Source of the DNA: Arthrinium phaeospermum
Lineage: Eukaryota; Ascomycota; Sordariomycetes; Amphisphaeriales; Apiosporaceae
Reading direction: 5' to 3'
Assembly (NCBI GenBank): GCA_006503535.1
Contig: QYRS01000006.1
Span: forward strand, 2,542,001 to 2,606,000
Length of the DNA stretch: 64,000 bases
Part shown: positions 12,501 through 21,817 of the stretch, piece by piece
How positions within the stretch are numbered: position 1 is the stretch's first letter
Layout of the letters: every line of letters starts with the position of its first letter
Position numbers and translations under genes: made by a program
The notes under the pieces: generated by a model
What the model was told of the DNA's origin: nothing
Seen by the model: the letters and a program-made list of their open reading frames with translations, nothing else
The model's database searches: none

Positions 12501-15500
12501 CTATCTTTGGCAATATCGACTTGAGCCTCTCGGATATGGCCAAGCCGCCAGTGAAGAAGAGCAAGGCTATCCCGATAGTACGACCGTCTAGCCGCAATTC
12601 TCCGGCGCCCGCTCCAGTAGTCTCAGTAGAGACTGACCATGATGAAGAAGCGGAAGAACAAGCCGAAGGTGGTCGTACAGACAAGGGTCGTCGTAGCAAG
12701 AATTTCCGGGATACTGGCGACGATGGTAACGATGTACCCCTCTTTGCCGAACCTACACCCGAACCTGAGATCCCAGTTGCTCAGCTCAGGCCGGCTGTTG
12801 GCAAGCCCGAAAGCCCTGCTCAAGATGAAGGTGACGAGGAAGAGGATGATGCTGCGGCACTTGGCGACACGAGCATGGCCTCGACCGTTCTTTCCGAATC
12901 AAATGACGGGAAGTTGCAATCGGAAACGAACGACACTAAGGCAACAACGAGCCCAACAGCAACTTCACCGGATCACGACAAGGCGAACTGGAACCCCTTC
13001 GAGTTCTCCAGACAGGAAGAGGCACAAGACTTCGCCAATGCCAGACCGTTTGACGACGAGGATCCGTCATTCACCAAGTCCCACAAGAAGAGCTTGTCGG
13101 CTACTGCCCAGCCTTTCACACCAGGAGGATTCATGTTTGGCGCACCCAACCCTGCTGCGCCGGCGTTCGAGCCCTCTTTCAAGACCCAACCGCCGCCTAT
13201 GGTTGAACCTGAACTATCCGAAGATGACCGAGCTGCTTCGCCGACTCCAATGCCTGAGCCTCGACCTGCTGCAGAGGCCACTTCCGAGCCCGAGGAAGAG
13301 ATGCGTTCGCCGCCTTCACCGGAGCCATCCCCGAAGCCTGTAGCTCGAGGTGGGCTTGGGGCTTCTCGGTTTGCTTCATCAGGACTTGGTGCGTCCAGAT
13401 TTGCTTCGCCGCCCCCGAAGCCCGCAGGTCTCGGAGCTTCCCGCTTCGCCAAATCGCCATCGCCCGTGTCAGACGAAGCACCCGAGGCTGCCGATGCTGA
13501 TGAGGAACCGTCTGAGCTACACAGCTTCAATGACTCGATCCCCATGCCTGTGAGCCCACCGTCCATCACGGCGGATGAGCCTAAGGAAGAAGATGATCAT
13601 GAGCCAACATTCGAGGAGATTGATGCAGTGATGCAGCACCTGCATGATAATGACCCTACTATGGGCGTCAACAGGAGCGTCGAGTCACCACATTGGCGCC
13701 AACCCAGCCCAATTCGCAAAAACCCTCTTGCTGCTGCCACGGACGATTCACCATTACTTTTGCCGCCGCAACAAAAGTCGTTCCGGGATGGCGCACCAAG
13801 TCCCAGCCCACGGCATTATCGTGCTTTGCCGACAGAGCCTACTCCGCCAATGCTTTCTACCGAAATGGACGATCCGTTTGTTGACGAACCTACCAGTACC
13901 GTCATACAGTCGTTTGATGCAGAAAACCCGGCAATCCACCATCTGAATGGTGGGAGGTCTCCTCAGAGCGACTGGGAGGGAGATTTCAGTGCTAGCGAGC
14001 AAGACAAGCTTGAACAGCGTGTACAGTTCTTTGACGGCCATGTTAATGACGTTGTTGATAATGTCCTGGCAAGCCGCCTCCATCCTCTTGAGCAAGCTCT
14101 GGAATCTATTCAACACGCCCTCATCCCGCGTCGGGCGCCTTCGAGCCGACGCGATAGACGAAGCATCTCTCAAGATATCCAAGAAAGCGACGCTGATGAC
14201 GAAGACGATGACATCCCTGTTGCTCGGCGGTCTATGAGCCCCAAACGCGATAAGCGTATGGAGCAAATCCGCTTCGCTGTTCTCGACGCAATGAAGCATC
14301 ACCAAGTTCTCCAAGCCCCACCGGTCGAGCAAACTGAGAAGTCCCAGACATTCGACGACTCTACCATCATCAAGGCGCTGTCGGAGATGAGAGTGCACCT
14401 CGAGCAATCGCTTCACTCAGACTTCCGTGCTGATGAACTCCGTAGTGTTGTGGAAGAGGCTGTACAAAAGCGGATGCCTCCTACTCCTCCCCCAGTCGTC
14501 AAGGATGATGAAGAAGCCACAAAGAAGATGTTGGAAATGCAATCGCGGATTCAACAGCTTGAGCAGCGCCTCCACACAGAAGAGGAGAAGGTTGAGAAGG
14601 AAACCTCCCTCAGAAGGGGTGCCGAGGACCAAGCGGCAGAGCTGCGTCGCAACTTGGAGCAGGCTGAGACAAAGATCATGGTCGAGGTCATGAACCGCAG
14701 CGTGCATGATCAACGTACAAATGATCTCGAGGAGCGCTTGAAGGCTCAAGAGGAGAAAACCGTGTTAGAAATCAGCGGTCGCAGGGAGGCTGAAGACAGG
14801 CTCTCCGAGATCCAGAGACTCCTTCGCATTTCTTCAGAGGAAGAAGATCGCTTGCGCTCCGTGGTCGAAGAGAAGGAAGCCAAGATCAAGAGCGTCGAAC
14901 AGGCCGCTGGAAAGAACACTATGCGGCTCCATCTCCTCGAAGCTGCCCAAGCCAACGGCGACCAGAACCAAATTGATCTTACCAACCGACTCAACGCCCA
15001 AGACGAAGAGTTGCGTGCTTCCAGGCAGGAGGCGCGTCATTGGCGGTCCGAAGCCGAGCATGCACGCGACTCCAACCGACGACAGACTGACGACTTGGTG
15101 CAGGCTATCGATGAGAGCAGGCACTTGCGCAAGCTCCTTGACACAATGAGCACTCAAATTCAAGAATACGAGAGGACAAGAGAAAGCTGGCGAGCCAAGT
15201 ACGCATCTATGCAGGACGACATGGCCCATACCGTCCGCGAGATGACCGAGGAAAACATGAGGCATACCGCTAAAGAGCAAGCCCTCCTTGCACGCCACGA
15301 GGTGCTTGACGCTAGACTCCAGGCTGAATCTCGAACTCGCGAACGTCTCGAAGCTGAACTCGAGCGTCTGGAAGGCGGTGAGCGCGCCGGTCTCAGAGCC
15401 ATATCCGAGTGCAAGCGTCTCGAAACGGTGCTCCTTGAACTCCGCAACGAGAACCACAATGTCCATCAGAATGCCATGAGAATTCAACGCGAGGCCCAGC

Positions 15501-17011
15501 AGGCCAAGGAGACAGCTGCAGCTGAAGTTCAACGCGCCCAAGTCACTGTCCAGACCGAGCTCGAAGCTGCCAATGAGCAGGTAAACATTGTTCGTGCAGA
15601 GCTTGAGGGAGAGCTTGCCACCATCCGTGCCGAGCTGGAGCAGGCCAAGACGGGCGTTGACAATGCCAAGGCCGAGCAAGATTCTTTCTTTGTTGAATCC
15701 AAAGCTCAACAGGAGATGATGCTCGAGGAGGAAGCCAACAAGCTCCGTGCTCAGCTTGATCAAGTGAAGCTCGACGCCGACACGGCCAAGGCCCACCACG
15801 AAATGATGCTCGAGGAAGCTACCACCTCCAAGGAAACCGTGCTGCAGGAGCTGATGCGCAAGCACCAGAACGAAGTGGAGGACCTCCAGGCACGCTATGA
15901 GCGCCAGGTCAACAACACGACCGAGGACGCTCAGCGCACTGAACAGCATCTGCTTGAACGCTTAAGCCTGTCCACCTCCAAGGTTGAGCATCTTCAAGAT
16001 CGCGTCTCCCACTTGGAAGACAAGGTGCAAATCGCGCAAGAAGCTGCCCGTGCCGCTGCCCAAGCCGCCAGGGCTGCAGGTGCTACCGAATCTGCTGCCC
16101 ATGCTGCAGTTGCTGGTAAGCCTGCTGTGTCTCAGGCAATGCAGCTTCCGGAGAAGATTTCCCCACAAGCTCTCCGAGAATCGATCATGGTTCTCCAGGA
16201 GCAGCTGCAAGCCCGTGAGCAGCACATTGAAGAGCTCGAGCAGACTGTGTCCAAGCTTGACCCCGACGCTGCTACCAAGATTACCAAGCGCGATGATGAG
16301 ATCACCTGGTTGCGAGAGCTCCTGGCTGTTCGACATGGCGACCTTCAGGACATTATTGGTGCCTTATCTGCTAGCACCCTCGATAGAGAGGCCGTCAAGG
16401 ACGCAGCCATTCGCCTCAAGGCCGGCCTGCAAATGGAAGAGCAGGAGCGAGAAAGGGCCATGAACGGCGGATCTGCCATTAACTTGCCCAACATTGCAGC
16501 CACTATCCAAGCTGCTACTCCCCGAGTAGCTCAAGCTGTCGGGCCACTTGCCGCCGCTTGGGGCAACTGGCGCAAGGGGAACACGCCTTCGGTGAACAAC
16601 AACGCATCACGCATGCGATCATCTCCTGCGCCGGCGAGAAACTCGACGCCATCCAAGTCGACGAATGCTAGCCCTGCCTCGCAGAACAGCTTTTTGTCTG
16701 GCTTGATGACACCGCCGGCTTCTGGCCTACGCAGCACACCGACCACGGAGCCGAGTAAGGTGCAACCCACAGCATTCGGAAACACGGGACGTCGTTTCAC
16801 GGCAGAGCAATTTGCCCAACGGTCGCGGGGTCCATCGATGACGGCGCGTCAGGCCGAGAAGATGCCCTTGGCTGTTTCACCCCCACCACAAAGACAAATG
16901 GCAGACCTCGAAGGGCCCGTCACTCCGCTCATGGCGCGCTCCGGAGGCTACGACGCAGATGCGAACCGCATTGAGGACGATTTCGATGATGCTGGATTCT
17001 TTGATGATTGA
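9512..17011 (+). CDS. giant coiled-coil protein, conserved in Pezizomycotina
   Basis: A single exon encodes about 2,499 residues. The open frame extends to a TTG at 9482, but the first ATG is at 9512 (GACATGTCC context, MSTDHTPDG). Residues 1-320 are Ser/Pro-rich and disordered. Residues about 330-395 hold the best-conserved segment, with RFRKKVPWKGKSI and later SWEELGYNTQGFDL, which I recall from large fungal proteins loosely labelled 'myosin class II heavy chain' or 'involucrin repeat'. Residues about 850-980 have FNF/FKF/PSFQP repeats resembling nucleoporin-type FxF motifs. GLGASRFA occurs three times near 1280-1315. Residues about 1500-2260 are long heptad coiled coils rich in Glu, Lys, Gln and Arg. 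The C-terminus is basic/disordered and ends in an acidic DDFDDAGFFDD tail. There is no myosin motor, so the myosin label is misleading. A scaffold or tether at the cytoskeleton, spindle pole or nuclear envelope is only inference. Confidence 0.85.
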   Translation: MSTDHTPDGIGTPKTSSQRPSTPPGASAQDGIGTSRSRALSSPRSPAFSTSSTVDGSDDQQSSSPIVPSLPAPRLPERAQEHLRRAVSPQSRAESDDDNNYVTTSWGSPYPPSEGRHLRQTSSSSEASDDSPIHRLAIQTPFLRTVPLIPPPDQDRHQSSQLSESAAVLVNRVRRPVRSITEDWIRAHTTHDLTSEQRHWLSDGDYSEHSSLSGSVSSDEAGSFEENDPCTPRASTFPRTSRGHPRTRSSNETLRQATLNLANVDMDNLNVDTGRRAQDVASIHTIDSAVSDTTSKNETPKLDRMASVNGSLRDSQLPATPSKPVKPAGAHTPRFRKKVPWKGKSIVVHIPRDNERWQGGSKGLKSLSSSDIEAMYKSWEELGYNTQGFDLDAPRGNLDPLETSSQSRNEWPNLGDIARERSQRKYQVTLPDLNAWKNYVNEIAEAKLRALGVSFGDEDPAPSVSPVPSNLSRQTSGQYPPLPFSPPIPTLSAGSAGPQGFPFPGAFQPTSGAQSPALTSHSPFNAPGKYNPRASIAISPNELPFHFNGQPSPHGWSPHQMLLNQQLGRSRSPSVMNMSTVVSPTSPFQHENIPSPLGLHQRHQSLQFPMLPHQFLQRQDSARASPRLQELREVDEEVQSNPYEANSTSNPPTSNPETAAPFIKHNASASLQKEIDDAEYHLEEQFREQLEHEDYSPHNEQQKAETGTTESENPPLPLHSRGPSVHFGNFGTDPAEGPVLHHPRPHSRGHSLTQKAYFDSDEVRDSTDEGSINKLPTIHANKGDESYEIEINPSNMGTPVQSFDLINQMHSREFSTSNNPWADAVSQNGGGERSSRRPSHASKHSLSSLNANAAEFKFNPGSSNFTPGGFNFNAPSFQPGAPSFQPMSFHGSQASVNAPQSATSSHFNIPQSATSSHFSAAPSNASAKSKITAAAPAFTPQQSDFSFPAKSDFNFSSSGPKFNPDAPTFQPFGSSFAPSITSATASGNESSSNRPTAIFGNIDLSLSDMAKPPVKKSKAIPIVRPSSRNSPAPAPVVSVETDHDEEAEEQAEGGRTDKGRRSKNFRDTGDDGNDVPLFAEPTPEPEIPVAQLRPAVGKPESPAQDEGDEEEDDAAALGDTSMASTVLSESNDGKLQSETNDTKATTSPTATSPDHDKANWNPFEFSRQEEAQDFANARPFDDEDPSFTKSHKKSLSATAQPFTPGGFMFGAPNPAAPAFEPSFKTQPPPMVEPELSEDDRAASPTPMPEPRPAAEATSEPEEEMRSPPSPEPSPKPVARGGLGASRFASSGLGASRFASPPPKPAGLGASRFAKSPSPVSDEAPEAADADEEPSELHSFNDSIPMPVSPPSITADEPKEEDDHEPTFEEIDAVMQHLHDNDPTMGVNRSVESPHWRQPSPIRKNPLAAATDDSPLLLPPQQKSFRDGAPSPSPRHYRALPTEPTPPMLSTEMDDPFVDEPTSTVIQSFDAENPAIHHLNGGRSPQSDWEGDFSASEQDKLEQRVQFFDGHVNDVVDNVLASRLHPLEQALESIQHALIPRRAPSSRRDRRSISQDIQESDADDEDDDIPVARRSMSPKRDKRMEQIRFAVLDAMKHHQVLQAPPVEQTEKSQTFDDSTIIKALSEMRVHLEQSLHSDFRADELRSVVEEAVQKRMPPTPPPVVKDDEEATKKMLEMQSRIQQLEQRLHTEEEKVEKETSLRRGAEDQAAELRRNLEQAETKIMVEVMNRSVHDQRTNDLEERLKAQEEKTVLEISGRREAEDRLSEIQRLLRISSEEEDRLRSVVEEKEAKIKSVEQAAGKNTMRLHLLEAAQANGDQNQIDLTNRLNAQDEELRASRQEARHWRSEAEHARDSNRRQTDDLVQAIDESRHLRKLLDTMSTQIQEYERTRESWRAKYASMQDDMAHTVREMTEENMRHTAKEQALLARHEVLDARLQAESRTRERLEAELERLEGGERAGLRAISECKRLETVLLELRNENHNVHQNAMRIQREAQQAKETAAAEVQRAQVTVQTELEAANEQVNIVRAELEGELATIRAELEQAKTGVDNAKAEQDSFFVESKAQQEMMLEEEANKLRAQLDQVKLDADTAKAHHEMMLEEATTSKETVLQELMRKHQNEVEDLQARYERQVNNTTEDAQRTEQHLLERLSLSTSKVEHLQDRVSHLEDKVQIAQEAARAAAQAARAAGATESAAHAAVAGKPAVSQAMQLPEKISPQALRESIMVLQEQLQAREQHIEELEQTVSKLDPDAATKITKRDDEITWLRELLAVRHGDLQDIIGALSASTLDREAVKDAAIRLKAGLQMEEQERERAMNGGSAINLPNIAATIQAATPRVAQAVGPLAAAWGNWRKGNTPSVNNNASRMRSSPAPARNSTPSKSTNASPASQNSFLSGLMTPPASGLRSTPTTEPSKVQPTAFGNTGRRFTAEQFAQRSRGPSMTARQAEKMPLAVSPPPQRQMADLEGPVTPLMARSGGYDADANRIEDDFDDAGFFDD

Positions 17012-17990
17012 TTGCCGTCACAAGCAACCTATACATGCCTAGATGATGAATCTGTCGAATCGGATATCTGGAGGAACCGATCGACAACCCCTTTCGTTTG
17101 TACCAAGATGTATCCAAAGCAATTGGGCAGTGAAGTTGGTTATATAGGCCCTCCTTCACTTGATGCGATATTGCTTTTTCTCTACTCCTTTCCGCGCGGA
17201 GCAGCACCGCTCCCGCCTTTACGTCTAGATTGATACCCCCAAATTTGCTATACATATACAACATTGCTATACTGCATAGCGACATAATCACGCATCTGAT
17301 GCATACATTCATTTCTACAGCCCCTTTCAACTACCACCAAGACGAGATTGATGATAGCGAAGAACGGGAGTCTTTGGTTTTTTTTGGTTTTCCCCTTTTT
17401 ATTTCCTTTGTTTGCTGGCATAGCTTGGAGCATGATCGCACACGACACGTTGGGGAGGGAGGATGCGCTCGCTTTTGCCAGGGGGAAGAGGAGAGGATGA
17501 TGAATCCATATGGGAGGGTGTTTCTTGTCGTGGCCGGATGAAGGTGCTGAACGCACCATGAAGTTTACTACTGGTTCGAGATATGAAGATATCCCATAGC
17601 TTGTGGGGAGGCTGACAGCTAGATAATATTCCTTGTAACCCCATCGATATCGAGGCTTCTTTTCATGGTGACTGATACGTGTTCCGGCAAAGTAAAACAT
17701 AGTAACACAAGTCGTGGACAGGTCCTTTGGGATAAACTGAATTCTCCCTAACTGCTGCTAACAAAGCTGTAGCTGAATCAAGTGAGGTCCGATCCAAATT
17801 TCAATCCCAGTACTCCGTACATCCAGTCCACGATATTCAAATACATGATAACTTATACACAAACCCAGAAATTTCCATAATAGCTCCTACAGGGTTTTCT
17901 TTCCCTTCCCGGGTTTCTCTCAAGTGAATATGTTCATGCCCAAACCTCATCAAAGACGTACACTGGTTGGTTCCATGCTCCCCAACACCG
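17012..17990. other. convergent 3' ends, no gene
   Basis: About 1 kb lies between the stop of the plus-strand coiled-coil gene and the stop of the minus-strand viroplasmin-domain gene. It must hold both 3' untranslated regions. A T-rich tract occurs near 17377-17400. I see no other feature. Confidence 0.5.
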
Positions 17991-19748
17991 CTATGAACGG
18001 ACGGAAGCCCTCGAGGGCGTGCCCTGCTTCCGCTTCTTGGCCGCCGGGGTATCATGAGCGTCGTCATCATTATCCAGGATCTCCGCCAGGGTGTTCTTCC
18101 TCTTATTCTTCTTCTGTTGGGTGACAGGCGTCTGTGTGCTGTCGGTCGGGTCCTCCTCCTCCTTGATCGCGGCGATGCGGGCCGATCTTCTCACTGGGGT
18201 GGTAGAAGACGGCGCGGCGCTTCGTTTCTCGGGCGGCGCCGGCGTCGCTCTCGGGGTTGTGTCGGGGGTGGGTGGGTGGTGGGGTTTTGTGATTGTAGTG
18301 TGTGGTGGCTGCGATGGAGGCAGTTCTGGCTCCGCTTCCTGCTTGACTGTAGGAGCGTCGTAAGCGTTGTGGGAAGATGTCGCGGCCCGCGCAGCAGGTG
18401 GTGTCGGAACCGGCCTCGATAATTCGGGCCTGGCGAGCGAAGGAGCGTTGCTGCGCCTCTGCTCCATCGCCATCATCCGCGCGTGCTTCGCGGCCTTCTT
18501 GCCGGTCAGGTTCTGGAGCAGCGCCCGGAGGAGGTCGTGCTGCCGCGCAATGTCGAGGACTATGCACTTGTCGCGGGAGTGGAGCGTGTAGTTCTTGAAG
18601 GCTTGGAACTCGTCCCAGGGCCATATGTGCACCTTCTTGCCGCAACGCTTCGCGTCGATGAAGTCGACAATGTTGATGAGCCCCAGCTCCTTGATGGCCA
18701 GCTCGCACTCCCGGAGAGAGCCGCGGGGCTCCACCTTGACTTCGCGGCAGATGTCGTGGAAGGCTCGGAGCAATAGCTCGGCCTCTGTCAATGGTTCCTC
18801 CTCCTCCTCCTTGATATCCATGTCGTCGTCGTCGTCGTCTTCCTCCCCATCTTTCTTGATCGGCTGGGACATGTACAGCACATCGAACTCGCGCGTGATG
18901 GCGGTCGTGCGCTGCTTGCGGTACTCCTGCGAGCCCGGCGCGATGCCCTGCGAGGACGCGAAGCGGTCGAATTCGTCCTCGAACGGGGCGCTGTTATCGG
19001 GCCGGAAATCAGCCACCATCGCGAAGTGGTTGCCCCTCTCCCGCACGAACTTGACGGCCTCGGCGTGGGTGGGAAAACTCTGGTGGATGGCGCCCGAGTA
19101 ACGCTTCACCTGCTTCTCGCACGTCGGCCAGTCGTAGTAGATGCCGGGCTCCCTGCCGATCGCGACGGCGTAGTACTTCTCCGCGTACGGGACGTCCGGG
19201 GCGGCGGCTGCACGACCCGAGCCCGTCATCGCAGCACCAGGATTATCACTCGGTGGAGGCGCGGCGGTAGCAGCCTTGGTATCCAAATGGGAGTGCATGA
19301 ATCTGGAGGCTTCGGCATACGTAGGGAACACATCGTAGAAGGCATCAGGAAAGCCATCAACCTGCTCCTCGACCATTACGCGAGAGTAGATGCCGGGCTT
19401 CCGACCGCGCACTACGGCAAAGAACTCACTGTCCGCCGCATTATCCCCATTCCATGTGACCGCCAGCTCGCCGTGCGAGTCACGCTGTTCAGTTTTGGGA
19501 TGGAGATCGACCGGCGTCACTGGCGTATAGCCCCTTTGTTGGTGACAATAATCTTGCCGACTCGGCTGCTGCCCATTGTGGTTTTGCCCGCCACCATAAC
19601 TGGCCTTGAAACTCTGGGCCTCTCTCCACGAGTTGAATCCCTTGAACTTGGCACCGCTGAAGCCTTTGACTTGGCGTTCGCATTCGGGCCAGGTATCGTA
19701 CACTCCGGGTCGTCTGCCGACGCCAACAGCATAATATAACCATGCCAT
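17991..19748 (-). CDS. triple viroplasmin (RNase H1 N-terminal) domain protein
   Basis: The 585-residue product carries three copies of the small RNA/DNA-hybrid-binding module of RNase H1 and caulimovirus viroplasmin. They are at about 4-50 (YYAVGVGRRPGVYDTW), 108-153 (FFAVVRGRKPGIY) and 191-237 (YYAVAIGREPGIYYDW). Each has the aromatic-AV-x-G-R-x-PG-[VI]-Y core and a downstream F-P/N-[ST]-x-x-EA helix. Residues about 300-320 are an Asp/Glu run. Residues 322-432 form a conserved helical segment (AIKELGLINIVDFIDAKRCG, WPWDEFQAFKNYT) of unknown function. The rest is Pro/Thr-rich with basic, nuclear-signal-like patches (KKNKRK, KKRKQ). No RNase H catalytic domain with its D-E-D-D residues is present, so it probably binds R-loops, double-stranded RNA or hybrids without cutting. 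The start is ATG at 19748; no intron is needed. Confidence 0.85.
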   Translation of the reverse strand: MAWLYYAVGVGRRPGVYDTWPECERQVKGFSGAKFKGFNSWREAQSFKASYGGGQNHNGQQPSRQDYCHQQRGYTPVTPVDLHPKTEQRDSHGELAVTWNGDNAADSEFFAVVRGRKPGIYSRVMVEEQVDGFPDAFYDVFPTYAEASRFMHSHLDTKAATAAPPPSDNPGAAMTGSGRAAAAPDVPYAEKYYAVAIGREPGIYYDWPTCEKQVKRYSGAIHQSFPTHAEAVKFVRERGNHFAMVADFRPDNSAPFEDEFDRFASSQGIAPGSQEYRKQRTTAITREFDVLYMSQPIKKDGEEDDDDDDMDIKEEEEEPLTEAELLLRAFHDICREVKVEPRGSLRECELAIKELGLINIVDFIDAKRCGKKVHIWPWDEFQAFKNYTLHSRDKCIVLDIARQHDLLRALLQNLTGKKAAKHARMMAMEQRRSNAPSLARPELSRPVPTPPAARAATSSHNAYDAPTVKQEAEPELPPSQPPHTTITKPHHPPTPDTTPRATPAPPEKRSAAPSSTTPVRRSARIAAIKEEEDPTDSTQTPVTQQKKNKRKNTLAEILDNDDDAHDTPAAKKRKQGTPSRASVRS

Positions 19749-21817
19749 GGCTTCCTTTGTTTATAGGTCTGTACAATGTGACGATAAAGAAGTTGTTTAT
19801 GGTGACTTGGTAGAAGTCGACCGTCTTGGGGGGTGGTGGTTAATGGACGCGTGTAATGCGGCGGTCGCGAGGGGGATCATTGCCTTATTTACGGTAAGTA
19901 TTCGCAGAACGATCTAAGCACGGATCTAGACCGGAACATTGCGCTGCAATGCCGTCATCTGGATGGACAGTAATTATCCTGGAGTTTGTTCATGTTTCAT
20001 ACACCGGCCCATGAGATATTTACATACACTGAGTCTGCACGACAGAAGAAAAGATGAGGGGAAGAAGATGCGAACACGGGCATTCGGTTTCAGCTACGGC
20101 TAAGATCATTCGGTATGTGAGCTATCACACTCGGGACTCCATCCAGACAGACCGAGACTACCTTGCTGCCTCGAGTTGAAACTGTAGGTAGGATTGAAGA
20201 ACTTGAAGATACCCGACAACCGACAAGCCAAGCCAATTGAACCAAGATATCCAAGTGTGAGATGCTTTTGAGTACCCGACTTACAGTATGTCAGTATGTA
20301 GCGGTAAATTTCAGCTGTACAGGAAGATATAACTCGGTAACCTCTTCCAAGGCAGAACATACATACCTTATGCGCAGGGCCGGCTCGTACGTTATTATAT
20401 GGGACCCTAGGCAGCAGCGTCTGGCGTGAAATACGAAAATGGCAGACTGGATGAAGGCAAGTGGACGTCCCCCCGTGCGTCGGTGTATTTTGGATCCTGT
20501 TGCCTGTCGTTCCGCCAGCGACGGCGTCCTTTAGCATGACCGGGGTTTTGTCCGTGCTCTCTCAGGAACCAGAGTCTAAATTGGTACCCGGTTCCCACCC
20601 CCGATCTTGCAACGGTCGCATTGCGAAAGTATGATTCAGCAGTTCTCAAGGCAACAGCGCCGCCGTGTTTTGGAATTGCAGTGCTGCAATGTCTTTGACA
20701 GCAGAAGCAAGGGCGCGCAAAGGTGCGTTGAACATCAGATGGGTAGGTTATGTAGGTACCGTCGTAGACTCGTAGTACCTGCTCAAGTTGGCAGAAGTTA
20801 CGGAGTAGGTTAGTGGGCAGTGCTTTAAGTTGAACCATCCCCAGGCGGGCGGGAGGCTCCTAAGACACCAGACGAACTGTCAGTGTTTGCGGGTTAGTCG
20901 GGGGGTCATTTCCATTAGTTCGCCAGCATCCCCCTTGCTGAAGGCTCCGAGTGGACGGATACTGATGCCAGTAAAATGACTGCCGGCGTTCTAGTCGCAC
21001 AGCTCATCAGCGCAAACAAGCCCTCGCAGCCACCAGTCAGGGCAGCTAGTAGTAGGGGTGGTTGGCATTAAATTGCTTGTATCTTGAAGGAAAAACGCTA
21101 ATAAGCATCACACTATGTAGGCGCATAAGCGATGCGCGGAAATGTCAGAGTTGCCGCAGGATTAGGTGCCCGAGCTGAGAGGCTTACGGCGGGATTCGGC
21201 ACGATGAGACCAGCATGACAGCAGTGGAGTGGTTTCCAGGGCTGTCAGCAATCCCAACACGGAGCATCAAATGTCTTGATACGGCGGCTCGGATACCCAC
21301 GAAAGTGCATCGATCGCTTCTAGCCATCGCTGATGCTCCACTGACTTTAACCTAGAACGTAATTGTGCCCGGCAAGGCGGGCTGACAGTGGGAGAGGCAG
21401 GAGGGGGATCGGGATCAAGCGCAGAGTAACCCCCCCAGAAGAAGTGGGTTTGCACAGCTTCGGTTGGCTACACAGGTTGAACAGCCCATGGAAAATATTC
21501 AGCCCCCTCGGCAGCGCAAGGCTTCCTCTTTGCGAAGTTTGGACACTTTGCGGCGTAGGACGTTGACCCTCCCTGTGATCCTGTAATAAACCTCCCTGGG
21601 TGTTTGTTTTCCTTCAACCTCCCCCTGACAGCTGACGGCTGTCGTATTGAACCTTACATAATTCTATGACGAATCCCACGACTCCTCGCTGCCATCACAT
21701 TCTCTGTGCCACGTGCGAATGTAGCTGTTAACTGTATCACACTCCAACTTGCTGACCTCCCCAAATAGAGAAGGAGGAGGAGAAGCCCTGCGCTTCTGTC
21801 AACTTTACCATCCTGCA
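19749..21817. other. divergent promoter region, no gene
   Basis: About 2 kb separate the divergently transcribed viroplasmin-domain and glycosyltransferase genes. Overlapping minus-strand frames at 20106-20838 are short, lack sensible ATG starts and have no recognisable product, so I read the stretch as two promoters and leaders. No repeats or RNA genes were seen. Confidence 0.5.

Noticed and set aside
14834..15949. 371-codon minus-strand frame
   Set aside because: Antisense shadow of the coiled-coil gene; Leu/Val-rich because it mirrors Gln/Glu codons.
9482..17011. Myosin heavy chain identity for the coiled-coil protein
   Set aside because: There is no P-loop motor domain; the resemblance is only general coiled-coil composition.
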